Assembly: GCA_003117195.1 (NCBI GenBank)
Contig: BDSI01000152.1
Span: 7,501-71,500 of the forward strand
Source of the DNA: Eudorina sp. 2006-703-Eu-15
Taxonomy: Eukaryota; Chlorophyta; Chlorophyceae; Chlamydomonadales; Volvocaceae
Direction: 5' to 3'
DNA: 64,000 nt
The notes below the pieces were generated by a model. The model was not told where the DNA came from. It searched no databases and worked only from the letters and a program-made list of their open reading frames with translations. Shown here piece after piece: positions 1 to 11,905 of this stretch. Position 1 is the first letter of the stretch; every line of letters starts with the position of its first letter. The translations under genes were made by a program, and so were the position numbers.

Positions 1-998
1 TGCACGGCAGGGGACACGATGCGCTCCACGAGGTCCTTGATGAGCGGCGCGACCCGTGCGGCAGTCTCACGGTACTTGCCGAGCAGCGCGGGCCGGGCTT
101 GGCCCCAGACCGACACGGCCGCTTGCTTCAACTGGTTGACCCGCGGGCTGAGGACTGTCCATGCCGCGATGTGGGCCTGCTGAAGGGGGCCGCGGACGCG
201 GTCGAACGCGTCCAGTGCAGCGTCCAGTGTGGCAGGAGGTAGGCTCTGTTGCAATGCGTTGAGCTGATCAGTGATGATGACGCTGAGTCGATCGACGCGG
301 TGTGCAGCGTCGCCGCGGATCTGTTCCAAGCCCCTGCAGACCCGCTCGTAGCTGCGCGAGTCCAGTGCGGTGTAGAGTGATTCATCTATGCACGGCAAAA
401 GTAGCGCCGGTATCAAGAGAGTGGCGAGGATGCTGCTGAATGTGAAGATACCCAGGAGGTTCCAGCCCTTCCGCGTGGGCCGGTCATCGACTCGAACGCC
501 ACCCTCGAAGCCCCCTTGATCCTTGTCCGGGGAAGCCGGGCCCACTGGCTCGTCCTCGGACGACACGAACGGCGCGGTCTCGTCGCTGCCGTCCTCAGGC
601 AGCGGCTCGTCGGCGGCCTGTCGAATAGATGGGGTGACCGCGGCTGCTGTTGCAGCCGCAAATGAAGGCCTGCCCACGGACGGCGTCGTCAAAAAGGACT
701 TGCCGACAGTCTTCACCACCCGTTCTTGGAACGGGGTTCCCAGTAGGTCCTGCTGTGCTGGAGTACTGTTGAAGCCGAGAACAGGGCTGCCGAACCCTCC
801 AAACGGAGGTGGGCTCGGTGCACCGGCTTTGGTGTAGTTTACCGGCAGAGCTGGACTGGTAACCTCGGGCTGCCCATACTCGGCAGCCAAATCCTCTTCC
901 TGAATTGCGTCTGCTTCCTTCTTAGCGCGCGACCTTGTGAGGCGTCCCAAGGACGTTGTCTCTACCGATGTGACGCGACCAGAGCGCGTGGAAACCAT
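1..998 (-). CDS. Unrecognised single-pass membrane protein (partial, 3' end beyond window)
   Basis: One uninterrupted minus-strand reading frame runs from the ATG at 998 to the window edge: 332 codons with no stop and no obvious intron. The N-terminus is basic (MVSTRSGRVTS, then TRSRAKKEAD). A Pro/Ser/Ala-rich region with an acidic stretch (SSEDEP) follows. One hydrophobic segment of about 20 residues (LLGIFTFSSILATLLIPALL) lies near residues 190-210. The remaining part looks helical, with heptad-like Leu/Ile spacing (RVDRLSVIITDQLNALQQ). This suggests a type II membrane protein with a disordered N-terminus and a helical or coiled part on the other side. The basic N-terminus would fit the inner nuclear membrane, but that is inference. 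I do not recognise a family. The clean frame and the match between start codon and 5' flank support it as real. Confidence 0.7.
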   Translation of the reverse strand, partial: MVSTRSGRVTSVETTSLGRLTRSRAKKEADAIQEEDLAAEYGQPEVTSPALPVNYTKAGAPSPPPFGGFGSPVLGFNSTPAQQDLLGTPFQERVVKTVGKSFLTTPSVGRPSFAAATAAAVTPSIRQAADEPLPEDGSDETAPFVSSEDEPVGPASPDKDQGGFEGGVRVDDRPTRKGWNLLGIFTFSSILATLLIPALLLPCIDESLYTALDSRSYERVCRGLEQIRGDAAHRVDRLSVIITDQLNALQQSLPPATLDAALDAFDRVRGPLQQAHIAAWTVLSPRVNQLKQAAVSVWGQARPALLGKYRETAARVAPLIKDLVERIVSPAV

Positions 999-1669
999 TT
1001 TCAAGCAAGCAGTCGCTATGTGAAAAATTACTAGCTTAAAGCGACCAGCTTCCCTTGCGCCAATAAAACGGCCACGCTGCGCAGAGCGCAAAATTTTGAA
1101 TTTATAAACCGCCAGACGTGGGTGCACCCGACTACCAACAATTCTTCCAACGATGCCGCTGCGTGTGGAAGGCGATGCTGGGAAAACAGTTTCCATGCTC
1201 ACAAAGGCTTCAAGTCAAACTTTAACGTACGGAGAAACGGTTGTTTGTTGCTCGCAAAAGGTTGGCATCATCTTTAGAGTATGACTTCGATGGGTGCTTT
1301 CCTAATGGAAGCTGAAGCCGTATTGGTGTAAAAGCACACACGTATTGAAAGCGGAACAAGAGCGCCGGAATCCTGGAAAGGCAGTGTCAGCAGGTCTTAC
1401 AAAGAAAACCTCAAAAATGCCCCCCTGCCACCATTTAAGAGTCCATGAAACCACCAAACACAGAAACCAAACACACCACAGCGGCGCCTGCACTGTAAGG
1501 GTCTTCCTTCGCGGCACCATGCCTTCCTTGGTTCCCAACAACCGCGACCTCATCCGAATATACTTACATTCAGGTCACGGAGCGCGTAGCGGCTTTAATG
1601 CCGTGCACAGAAACCACAGATTCTACACCTGCATCACACATACAAACCCTTGCAAGCGCAGCTTGCCAT
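999..1669. other. Intergenic region between two minus-strand genes
   Basis: This holds the 5' flank of the partial membrane-protein gene and the 3' flank of eIF2B delta. A minus-strand TGTAA (TTACA on the plus strand at 1564-1568) lies about 100 nt past the eIF2B delta stop and fits the algal polyadenylation signal. The short open frames here on both strands lack splice or composition support. Confidence 0.6.
1564..1568 (-). terminator. Probable polyadenylation signal TGTAA of eIF2B delta
   Basis: TTACA on the plus strand, which is TGTAA on the minus strand, about 100 nt downstream of the stop codon. TGTAA is the usual green-algal poly(A) motif. Confidence 0.5.
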
Positions 1670-4600
1670 TCAGAACGGCCCCGACACCGTCTGCTCGCTC
1701 TGGCGGAACTCGCGGAGGATGACGGGCACCGACGTGGGCGGCACCATGCCGAACTCCGTGACAACCATCGTGACGTACTCCGCGGGCATCACGTCGTACT
1801 TGAGGTTCAACAGTCGTAGCCTTGGATGCTCGCTCCACCCCTGCAAGCCAGTCCCAATAGCACCCACATTGACCGCGACAATCGCAACACAATCCGTGCA
1901 CATTCCCCCAGCCAGACATGCCCCCCAGGCCGTCCCCGCCATTGCTGTCTGTAACACCCCAGTACATACCCTCCCGGCCGCACCTCCAGGGCGGTGATCT
2001 CGGGCTTGCCCGGCACCACTGCCAGCGCCTCCGGGTCCCCCAGCTCGTTGTGCGTGATGCTGTCCAGCTGCACCCGCTCGTTGAACTTGTGCGTCTCGCA
2101 GCAGATCATGACCGGCTTGCTGTGCGCGTGCGCCATCATCGCCACCGCCGCCGTGCCCGCGCGCGACAGCACAGTGCCGTTGGACAGCACCGCGGCGGCG
2201 CCCAGGAAGACCTGGAGGGGGGCGGAGGGAGGGAGGACGCCGCCGGGGGGAGGGGGAGGGAGATACAGGAAATTGGTAGACATATTCAAACTGCGCTGCT
2301 GCTGAAGGGGAGGGGGAGAGCCGCGAATTGGCTCCGGCCGACCAGGGCGGGCCCGGATCGGCAGCTGCACCGTGCGGAGGCGGTGACACTGTGCTGGCGG
2401 ACTTTCCATCCAGTCCCTTACCGCAACCAACAGTTCCGTGTCTGGACGGCCGCACGCTCCATGCCCGATCACCGCGGCCTCACTGGGACCACCTCCAGCC
2501 ATTGGGTCTGCCGCATCCCTGGAGGAATCGAAGCCCTAGGCCGCTCCCCATTAGTCAGTCTCCTTCCAATGCAGCGCGCACCGCTAACAGATACGCAACT
2601 GCCCTCACGCGAGAGCTGCACCACCGTGCCTCGGAATGACGGTACCTGCCGAGCCTGAGGGGCATCGCGTGGTCCCACCCATTCGTTGACCCGCACCCCC
2701 GAGGCCCCCAACCAACTACCCAACCACCTAACCAACCAACCAACCCCAACCTCAGCACCTTGGTGACCTCCCGAATGATGTACGACGCCGCGTTAAGGTT
2801 GACGTAGGTGCAGGGGATGCCCGCCGCCATGAGCTTGGCTAGCGTGGCGCGCCCCTCGAGCTCGGGCCGCGAGTCCATGACCACCACTCGGAACGACTTG
2901 CCCAACCGGGCCGCCTCCACCAGCGCCCGCTGCACCACGTGCGAGGCGGCGTAGGTGAGGATCACGTCCCCGTGCGCCTCCACCTTGGCCACCGCGTAGT
3001 TGACCAGCTGCTTGTCCGCGCTGTCGATGCGAACGTTGATGTAGTCCGCAATCTCCTGCGGGAGGGGAGCGGGGGGGGGGGGGTTGCGGGGGACCGGGGA
3101 CGAAGGGGGAGACGTGCTTGGGAACTGAGCGCCGCCAGGGCAAAGGGGGCCCTTGCCAATGCCACCTCGTGCACACACACACACAGATGAACTCTACTCG
3201 CATGTGGGAAGTATTTTCTTGCAGGTTATGTGGTAAGCATATTTACACATGGTTCGGGTACTGCTGGGTCGCCCATTTCCTGCCGGGTCTTTGTGTGTTC
3301 TGCAACTTTTGTCGGTAGTGGCGCGGCTCCCTTGTTGCTATTGTCGTGTTATCCAATGTGCAAGTTGATGTGGTAAGTATTTTGGTGCTTGGTTTGGGTC
3401 GGGCGGGTCTCATACCTAAACACACATGAACACACCGTATCCGGCCCGGCTTCCGACTGCCATCGCGCATCGCCTTTGCGGGCCGGGTCATAGCTGCGTC
3501 AAAAGACCTGGTTGGAATTTCCCGTCACGAGACAAGCTGTCATCCGTCCCCATCCGGCGGTGCGCACGTGTTGCAGCGGTGCCCCGAGGAGGTGATGTAG
3601 GACACCCCGCCCCCTCCCCACGGGCGCTCCCCCTTTTTCTCCTCTGCCGCACCTGCTCCAGCAGCTCCTTGGCCTCCACCTCGGGCATATCGGGCGGGAT
3701 GGTGGAGATGCGCAGCTTGAGGTGGCGGATGGCGTTGCCCATGCCCACACTCAGCGGGCGGCACACCACCAGGAAGTTGACGTGGTCGTTCAGGTGGCGG
3801 AGCAGGTCGCGGGACAGCTCCTTGCCGTCCGGGGTGGTGTAGTCCCGGATGACCTGACCCCGCCAGGCGAAGGGGCCGTGGCGGGGCGGGGAAGGAGATG
3901 GGAAGGGGTAAAGGATGGGGGTTGGGCGGCGGTCAGCCGTCACTTGTCTGAACACATCAGCTTCTACTGCTGTCGTCGGAGTCAACGCTTCGCCGTCTTC
4001 GTCCATCCCGACATTGGCGGTTATCGGTTTGGTGCTCTTCAGCGATTCGCTGTCTTTACTGAGCAGATGGGGGTGGGGGCGATGAGGGTGAGGCGGTTCA
4101 GCTGCGTTGGATCGTGCGCCCACAACCACAACCCCGTGACCATTTCCCGCTGATCGTACACGCACGCCCGCACGCCGCCAATGCAGCCGCCAAGCTCCAA
4201 CGCCGCCGCCTCGCCTCGGCCCCTTTTCCACCCTCCAACCCTATCCATCCCCCTCAACACACACACACACATAACACCCCTAATCCCAAGACTCCAAACT
4301 AATTGCCCCCCTTTCCGCCCTCCCACCGCCACCCGCACCCCCTCCCCCCACCTGGCAGAACGTGTTGAGCATCGCGAGGCAGCGCGCATTGGCGCCCCGG
4401 ATGGAGCCGTCCGCGTACCGCAGCCCCAGCTGCAGTATGGCGGGGTGGATATTGCCGATAGCGGGCTGCTGCAGCAGGCTCGACACCGTGATGCGCTTGT
4501 ACTGCTGCAGGTGGGCGAACAGCTCCGTGGAGTTGAGGGACACGGCCTTGGGATCCTTCTTCTTCTTGGCGACCGGGGCGCCCGCGGCGCTGGCGCCGTC

Positions 4601-7009
4601 GCCCCCCGGCGCCGCGTCCCGGTCGCGGTGGGAAACGGACGCCGAGTTGGGCCCAGAGCTGGTGCCGCCGCCGCCGCCCGCGCTGTCGACGCGTCGCTCA
4701 GCCTCCGGCCTGAGAGCCGTCGGCGGGTAGGCAATGCGGATTGGCGGCGGTGTTGAGGGCAGGGAGGGGAGGACCTGGACAGCGGGGAGACTTCAACGGA
4801 CGTCAACAGCTGCGCACCGACTGCTGATGGATGAAACCCGACCTCACCTAAACCCAGGCTGAAGGCAAACAGCCATCAGCCCCCCCCCCCAAGACCTCCC
4901 AGCGTCCGTGACGCGGCGCACCTTCCAGCGGCCCCCGCTGCCGCCGCCTTGCCGCCGCCTGCTCTCGCGTCCGGCGCCCCTGCCCCTCCGGCTCGCCGAC
5001 CCGCATCCGATGCCGGCGCCGCTGCCGCCTTGGCGGGCTTCTCCGGGACTGCCCCGCCGGTGCCGCCCGCCTTCTGAGCGGCCTTGGCGGCCCGCTGGCT
5101 CTCCTGCAGCGCCCTCCGCTCCGCCTTGGTCATCTCCCGCTGCGGCTTGGGGCCCTTGGGGGCCCCGTCGGGCGCCCCCTGGCCGCCGCCTTGACCCGCT
5201 GCCCCAGGACCGCCCTGATGGGACTGCGCGCCGGCGGCCCCGCCCCCTGCGCCCGCTGCGTGCCCGCTGACGGACGGGGTCTGCTGCTGCTGGTGTGCGG
5301 GGGGGGTGCGCGACGTGGAGGCCTCCAGGGAGAACAGACCTGGAGCGGAGAGGCAGAGGGAGGGCGGGAAACCCAGGGAGGGGCGCGTGTCAGTTCGTTC
5401 GCACGCAGGTAACAACCTCTGCAGTTCGCTGGGCTCCGTTGGTCGGGTGCGCCGCGTGGGTGAGGTTTCCCGGCGCCTGCCGGGCCCGAAGAGACCCGAC
5501 TGGGCGGGGGGTCCCGGAGAGTTCCCATCCTGGCGCCGCAAACTCCAGACATCCCTGCAACCCCAAATCCAAACCAGCCACTCCATTCCAGGGCAGGGTC
5601 ACAAGGCCCAGGCGGCGCTGCTCAGCACCATGTAGCGCGCCATCAACATACAGCCGTCATGTCAACAAAGGGGCGGGTGCGAACTCCCCTTTCCCCCTTT
5701 CCCAGCCGATCATTGCGCCCCATCATTTTTCCGGATGGCCGGACAACGGTTCGCACCGGGCCGACACTGCGAGCGCATGCACGTTCATTGCTGAACCCTA
5801 GAGAGGGCAGCAGCCGCCGACTGAGGAGCGCTCCGCTCCCACCGGAAGGAGGAGCGGTCCCGGCGCTCCGTCCCGGCGTACAGCAGCCTTGCAACGACGC
5901 GGGTCCCTGCTCGCTCGGCTTGAGGCGGTCCGCCCCTAGCCCCCTGGCCCCCTGGCCCCCTAGCCCCTGCCCCCTTGTCCTGCCGGCCGCTCACCGGACG
6001 ATATGGAGGCCTCTGAGGCCATGCTCGCCTGCGAGGCCACCTTGACCAGACCCTGGTGGGAGGCCTCCGCCTTCTCCGCGTGCTGGATGGGCCGAGGGGC
6101 CGACGTGGACGGCGCGGGGGCGCGCGTGGAGGGCCCCGCCGCTGTCCGGGCGAGGGAGGGAGGGAGGGAGGGGCGGGTGATGGCAACGGGCCGCACATGT
6201 GGAGGGGTGCGGGAGGGCGGACGGGGCGCTTCGCTTCGGTCCTGTGCGTGCAAGCAGCACGAGTACCAGCACGTGGATTTGGGATTTGGGATTCGGGTTT
6301 CCGTGTGTCAGGGCAGGGGAGGCCCGCAGCAGATGGACACCCATCAGGGGGCATACGCCGTGTGACGGGACCTGCTGAACTCAGGGACATCAGCCAGGAC
6401 GGGAGACATGCGCCTGGCTCTATCCAGGATGGATACAGGGGGGCGTTGCAAGCGTGTGGATAAGGATGCGGTGACTTGGGCTGTGGGGCAGGCAGACTGG
6501 GTCCTGGGGGCGGGGGGTGGGGCGGAGGGATGCCGGGGGATGGGGCATCCGGGGCCCAGCCACCAGGGGCCCGGGTAGCGGGTACACACCTTCAGGGACC
6601 GCCTGCTGGGCGACCGCCGCGTTGAGCGCTGCTTGGGAGGCTGACAGCGCTGGCGTCTCTGGCGCCTGCGTTCATAGGCACACATGTGCGAACCGATGAA
6701 ACCATGTGCGCCATTGCGATGTGCGCCCCTGCCGCTCCTGAAACAGGCACGCCCTCCTGAACTTCTGGCCAAAGACCCAACATCAGACCGGGTCGTTACG
6801 CGATACGCACCAGCACGCGGGCGGCTGGTTCCGGGGCGGCCACAGCACGTGACCCGTGAGACGTTTCCCTCTGTAGGTGGGTTAAGAGCAGGAACGGTTG
6901 GCGCGTGACCAACCCCGTCCAGGCAACCCGACCGGCAGGGGATTGCTTTCAATTACTCCACCTGGAACGTTGGTGGAATAATCACAGGCGTCGGCGAGCC
7001 AGCCGTCAT
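1670..7009 (-). CDS. EIF2B4: Translation initiation factor eIF2B subunit delta
   Basis: Delta subunit of eIF2B, the cytosolic guanine-nucleotide exchange factor that recycles eIF2-GDP; delta belongs to the regulatory alpha/beta/delta group. Nine exons in transcript order: 7009-6962, 6665-6590, 6141-5995, 5339-4922, 4709-4352, 3853-3653, 3055-2759, 2211-1984, 1840-1670. All phases agree and give 647 aa. The N-terminal third (to about residue 170) is Ala/Pro-rich and disordered, then comes the conserved basic motif [20 protein letters not shown]. The eIF2B Rossmann-like domain includes [68 protein letters not shown] and the C-terminal [14 protein letters not shown]. The 16-residue first exon ([16 protein letters not shown]) rests on phase and a CAG|GTGGAG donor only. 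For the last junction a phase-0 GAG|GTGCGG donor was chosen, because the nearby GTATGT would break the frame. Confidence 0.95.
2262..2305 (+). repeat. Short interspersed motif (family A), full-length copy in an eIF2B delta intron
   Basis: Carries the core ACAGGAAATTGGTAGACATA followed by TTCAAACTGCGCTGCTGC, flanked by G-rich sequence. Near-identical cores occur around 21590, 29311, 30860, 44161, 44680, 48295, 48470 and 48560, and a weaker one at 48971. Here it is antisense to the host gene. Confidence 0.8.
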
Positions 7010-7463
7010 AGAAGCTTGCAGCAAGGACGGCTGGGTTGGCGAAGGAGAGGCGCCTTCCACATGGAATCCTACTACCTGCTTTGCGGGCTGCTGCTGATAG
7101 CCAGTCATGATTATTAAACAACTGGCGCTCCTTGCAGCTCAGCTGCAAACCGAAACACGGTCGGCGCCGCACAATTAATATGCTTCGGTGCACAACGTAT
7201 GGCTTTTGTTCCCGTTCGCAGATCGTAATGAATCAACACGTCAAAACTCAAGCAAGTTGTGAGCACTTCTACCTCTCGGCCGTACAAGTGCCGGCAGGAC
7301 AAGGCAAGGACAAGCTCTTTGGTCGAAAATGGATATGGGGAAGACCGTACCCTTGAAATTGCTCCGATACGGCGTTCGATTTTGCCATACCGCGTGTCCT
7401 GGCGCCGGTCGATCGCTTTGCGAATAGAAGAAACTAGGTCCACGCGCACCGCTGACAGACACC
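7010..7463. promoter_or_regulatory. Shared divergent promoter region, eIF2B delta / NME7
   Basis: The 454 bp between the two divergent start codons must contain both 5' UTRs and both core promoters. It is less GC-rich than its surroundings. I see no confident TATA box or named element, so promoter sharing is inferred from gene arrangement alone. Confidence 0.5.
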
Positions 7464-10400
7464 ATGGCCTCTATGCTTCGATACTGCTTCATCAGCGAAT
7501 GGTTGGATCCTTCGTCTGGGGTGCTGTGGAAGTATCAGCTCTTTTGGTACCCGGAGACGAAGGAAGTTGAGATGGTGAGAGTCATGCTCCAAGCTTTGAG
7601 CTTAAAACTATCAACGGAATTTGTTATCGGTGCCTTCGATGATGCCCGTGTGTCGGGACACGTACATGTCGTCTTTTCCTTGACGCACCCTGGTGCCATG
7701 TTACGTTAGATCGCATTTGCGTGTCATGATGGGCCTGCAGCTGTGCGGAATAGCACGTCTGTGCGTCGTGGATTGCGCGGCCCCGTGACATGCGTTCCGT
7801 TCATTCGACAGGTGGATATTAAGAACCGGCGTCACTTCCTCAAACGCACAAAGTACGATGACCTCAGAGCTTCGTTGCTTTACATTGGCAGCTCGGTCAC
7901 CATCTTTGGCAGGTGAGGCGCTGGGTCCACTCCCCCGGGGCGGGCCCCCGGGGCGCGCCCGCCCCGTCACCGGTCAGCCACTTGGGATTGTGCAACAGCA
8001 GGCCGCTGAGTGACCTTACCCATGCGTGCTCTCTGCAGGCAACTAAAGCTGACCGAGTATGGCGATGACTTCACCCGCAACTCGATAGAGAGCCAGACGG
8101 AGCGGTAGGTGTCCGCCGAGGGTTGCCCGCCTGCCATGTGCCGAGCAACCAGGTGGTTGTCCCCCAACCAACCTGAGTTGATCTAATAGCGTCGCTGGGG
8201 CCGCGGCGCTCTCCCCGCCTCGATTGATTTATGCGGATCGGGGACTGTGCGGGAGAGACGTGGCGCGTCCTCCATATCCACGCTGCCGAGGTGCTTGGTG
8301 CTCGGGGGTTAAGGTGGCCCACTGCTGCTGCTGCTACTGTTACAATCGCACGGCGGCACCAGCTTTATGTTGCCCTCTTAGGCCCTGGCAGTGGAGTGTT
8401 CCCCCACGGCAGGGCAGGGAGGCCGCGCGCTGCCCGGACGTCCCCCAGCCCTTGCGCTCCGCCCACTGGCAGCATGGCGGGCAGACACTGGCGGGTGGTG
8501 CGTGCGTCCTGACCGACCGACCGATCGACTGACTGACCGATCGATGGGCCGGCTGGCTGGCTGGCACTGCAGGACCCTGGCTATGATCAAGCCCGATGCG
8601 TACAAGCACATGGGGAAAATCATCGACGCCATCTCCCAAAGCGGCTTCCTCATCAGGTAGGGACTGACGACGCGCAGTTGGGCAGGGTGGTGAAAATGAA
8701 AAAACGCCCGGAACAAACCCGGTCAAGAGCGGAAAACAGGCCCAGGAGGACACAGGGGTTGCAATTCTAAACACACGGGGGCCGTCCTGCCACAACGCGA
8801 GGTGGGCTGCCGGGGCACAACCACCAAGCCAGCACTTGCAAGGGGCATTCGGCGGACTGCAGCGGAGCGCTCACACGACATGACAATGTGGTGATCGAAA
8901 ACATCAGGTAGTGCCCTCCTTCCCACACGCCCTCCTGCCTTCCCACACGCCTCCGCCCTTGCCCCGGTCCCCGTGTCCGCGCAGCAAGCTGCGGGTGGCC
9001 AAGCTGTCCAAGGAGGAGGCGGAGGCCTTTTATGCGGTGCACCGGGGGAAGCCCTTCTACGACCGGCTGACGGACTTCATGTCCAGCGGCCGCATCTGCG
9101 CCATGGAACTGGTGGCGCCGGGAGCCATCCGCAAGTGGCGCGAGCTGCTGGGGCCAACGGACAGCAACCAGGTGGGGATGCGGGTCGGGGCATGGGAGAA
9201 CGGTAGACAGATACCGACCTGGGGTGGCGCGGGGCGGGGAGGACAGCCGTAACTGGGGCGATTGACCGGGCGGCAAGGCTGCGGGGTGTGCCCTGGGTGC
9301 GGATCGTCAAGGGCGGACACACCGGGTGGGGAGCGGAGCCAGCTTTGGGGCGAGTTGTGGCGTTCTGTGTGTGCCCGTCACAAGTGTCCCGTCACAAGCG
9401 GGGCGTCAGCGCCGTTGGGAGCGCCTGAGGTTGTGTTGCCGGTCCCACACGTCCTGGTTCCGGGTCCTGTCCGGGGAGGTCGAGCGCAGCGGAACGAGGC
9501 GGGGGACTCCCAAGCCTGTCCCCGGAGTGCCGCCCTGCCGCCCCCGGCCCTGTGTGCTGGCAGCAGCACACATGATGACATACATGCGCTGGCGGCGTCG
9601 GGGATGGGGGGATGGAGGGAGGAGAGCGGCACCCAGCTCTGCATCGCGCTGACGTGGGTTCCCACCTCCAGGAACCAGCCTTCACAGAACCAGGGTGTCC
9701 GACTACGCTGGTTCCCAGCGGGGAATGCTGGGCTGCCAGGGCTCATCTCGCAGCCCAGCCGGGAGCCAGTGGTTCCCAGCGGCGCTACAGACTGAGCCCC
9801 CCGACAGGGCTGTAGTCCCCAGCTCTAGTTTTGGTGTACCCGGGTCCGTTTCTGGGTTTGGGTTTATCTTTCTACACCCCAGCCCGCAACGTTGCCCATC
9901 GTGGCTCGGCATCCCACATCCACTGATGCGGTTGTCGGTTTCCCAGCTGGGTAGCGCATGCGGCTGCGGCGTATGGGAATAGGTCGCAGCCCAGCCGCCT
10001 GTGGGGCCAGCCACGAGGAGGGGGGTGCGTCCCGGCTGGGACCGCACGGGGGAAAGGGGAGGGGGCGGAAATGCGCCCTGGTCCGGAGGGAAACCCAATC
10101 AGCTGCTGCAAGAAGAGTTCGTGGGTCCCTCCCTCTCCGCGGTTGTCTTGTCGCGAAACCGCTATATACGATTACAGCAATCTTCGGCGCTCGATGTGTC
10201 TGCAGTCCGTGTCTCGTTTTATGGGTCATGCATCCGTACGGCCGCCGTGACCTTCCGGCGCCAGGAGGTATTACCGGCCGATGCGCAGGTATGCCGTACA
10301 TGCCCACCTACCCACCCACCCCGGTCCACCCCGGCCGCGGCGCGGCCCCTGCCCGGCCTCCGGCCCCGTCCCTCCAGGCTCGCGCCGAGGCCCCCAACTC

Positions 10401-11319
10401 GATACGCGCCCAGTTCGGCACGGACAAGACGTACAACGCGTGCCATGGCTCGGACGCGCCCGACACGGCCGCCGAGGAGTGCGCTTTTTTCTTCGGGTCG
10501 GGTCGGTACCCGGGCAAGTGCGACCTGTCCCGGGGGACCACCTGCTGCCTGGTGAAGCCGCACGTGGTGTCGGACGGCGGGGCGGGGCTGGTGGTGGACA
10601 TGATCCAGGACGTGTTCGACGTCACCGCGGCGCAGCTCTTCACGCTGGACCGTAATGCGGCCGCCGAGGTGCGCGTGGGACAGGGTCATGGTCAGGGTCA
10701 GGGTCATGGTCATGGGGAGACGCGGCGTGTCCGGTGCTGATAACATGAAGCATATGCACAGCAGATGTGTGTTAGGCTGTACTGTGCGTTGTGGTGAAAC
10801 TGGGTGTGGTGTGTGGACGCAGTTGCGTTCGGCCGGCGGTTAGTACAAGAGGAAAGGGAGTAGGTACATCCTACCCCATCCCGCCCCACCGCATTCCATC
10901 ACATCCCATCCCGCCGCGGGGAACGAAGCACCCAGTGTGCGGCCGCCACAATCTCGCTACCTCGGCCGCCCCAACTCCTGCCGCCGCCCCAACCCTCGGG
11001 CCCCCCCCCGCCCCCGCAGTTCTACGAGGTGTACAAGGGCGTGCTGCCCGCGGGTGAGTTCAACGCCCTGGTGGAGCACCTCACGTCCGGACCCACCCTG
11101 GCGCTGGAGGTGGCGGACCGCGACGGGGCGGACGCGGTGGAGCCCTTCCGGCAGCTGGCGGGGCCCATGGACCCGGAGCTGGCCCGCGTGCTGCGGCCCG
11201 AGTCCCTGCGCGCAAAGTTCGGGATCAACACCGTCAAGAACGGGGTGCACTGCACGGACCTGGCGGAGGATGGGGTGCTGGAGGTCTCCTACTTCTTCAC
11301 GATTCTGGCGCAGTCGTAG
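7464..11319 (+). CDS. FAP67: NME7-type axonemal nucleoside diphosphate kinase (FAP67 homologue)
   Basis: Homologue of NME7/FAP67, a microtubule inner protein of ciliary doublets that is also linked to gamma-tubulin complexes. Seven exons: 7464-7574, 7812-7912, 8039-8104, 8573-8656, 8985-9171, 10378-10668, 11020-11319. All phases agree, giving 379 aa, close to the human 376. Residues 1-90 form the DM10 domain (FISEWLDPSSG, KNRRHFLKRTKYDDL). NDK domain A begins at TLAMIKPDAYKHMG and contains NACHGSD with the catalytic-type His at about 206. NDK domain B begins at TCCLVKPHVVSDGG and contains NGVHCTD, His at about 357, ending in EVSYFFTILAQS. Both histidines are kept, so kinase chemistry is possible, though the family role is largely structural. 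It is read away from eIF2B delta and implies a ciliated organism. Confidence 0.96.
8513..8567 (+). repeat. Degenerate tetranucleotide tract in NME7 intron 3
   Basis: GACC/GACT/GATC units followed by GGCTGGCTGG units directly before the exon 4 acceptor. Confidence 0.6.
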
Positions 11320-11905
11320 AGAGGCGGCAGTGTCGTGGGAGGCGGAGGACATGGCAGCCGGGGGGCCGGGACTGCGGGTGGTAGACCTGACGGGGCGGCG
11401 CCGTGCGAGGAAGGACGGGGTGGAGGGGTGCGGGTGCAGAGGCTTTGCTCGCTTGCGTGCGTGCGTGTGGGACTGACTACCGATCGGGGTTCTGTAGGGC
11501 GCTGGGATGCGGGATTGCACGTGGGGGGGAGTCAGGCGGGTTGGTAGGCACGTGGGGTTCGCGCGGGGCTTTGCGGCAAGGGCGTGCATATCTGGGGCGG
11601 GGGCTGAAGAGGGTGCAGACGTAGGGTAATTCCTTGATCGTAGGCCAGCAATATGCATGTGGCGGCGTGCGGCACCGTGCGGTGCTGTGATGTGGGTGTT
11701 GTTTGCGTGATGGGTAGGTTGGACGTACACTCAGTACGGAAGTTCTGAATCCGGCTAACTGGTTTTGGTGTTGTTCCATAACTGTAGTGCAATGCATGCG
11801 GATGCGGCGATCTTGTAAGCTAAGCGGACGATTAAGCACTGACGGGCTCCTTCGGACGCTTCAACATCTCTGGTTACCATTGCACATAACATATAGAAAT
11901 CTAAC
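11320..11905 (+). other. 3' region of NME7 and upstream region of the bL32m-like gene
   Basis: No further exon seen. TGTAA at 11814-11818, about 500 nt after the NME7 stop, is the likely poly(A) signal. It leaves only about 90 bp to the next start codon, so the two plus-strand genes are very close. Confidence 0.5.

Noticed and set aside
1964..1970. GTATGT as donor of the penultimate eIF2B delta exon
   Set aside because: It would leave two bases of a codon and force a stop in the last exon; the GAG|GTGCGG donor restores the conserved ALEGW...LLNLKYD join.
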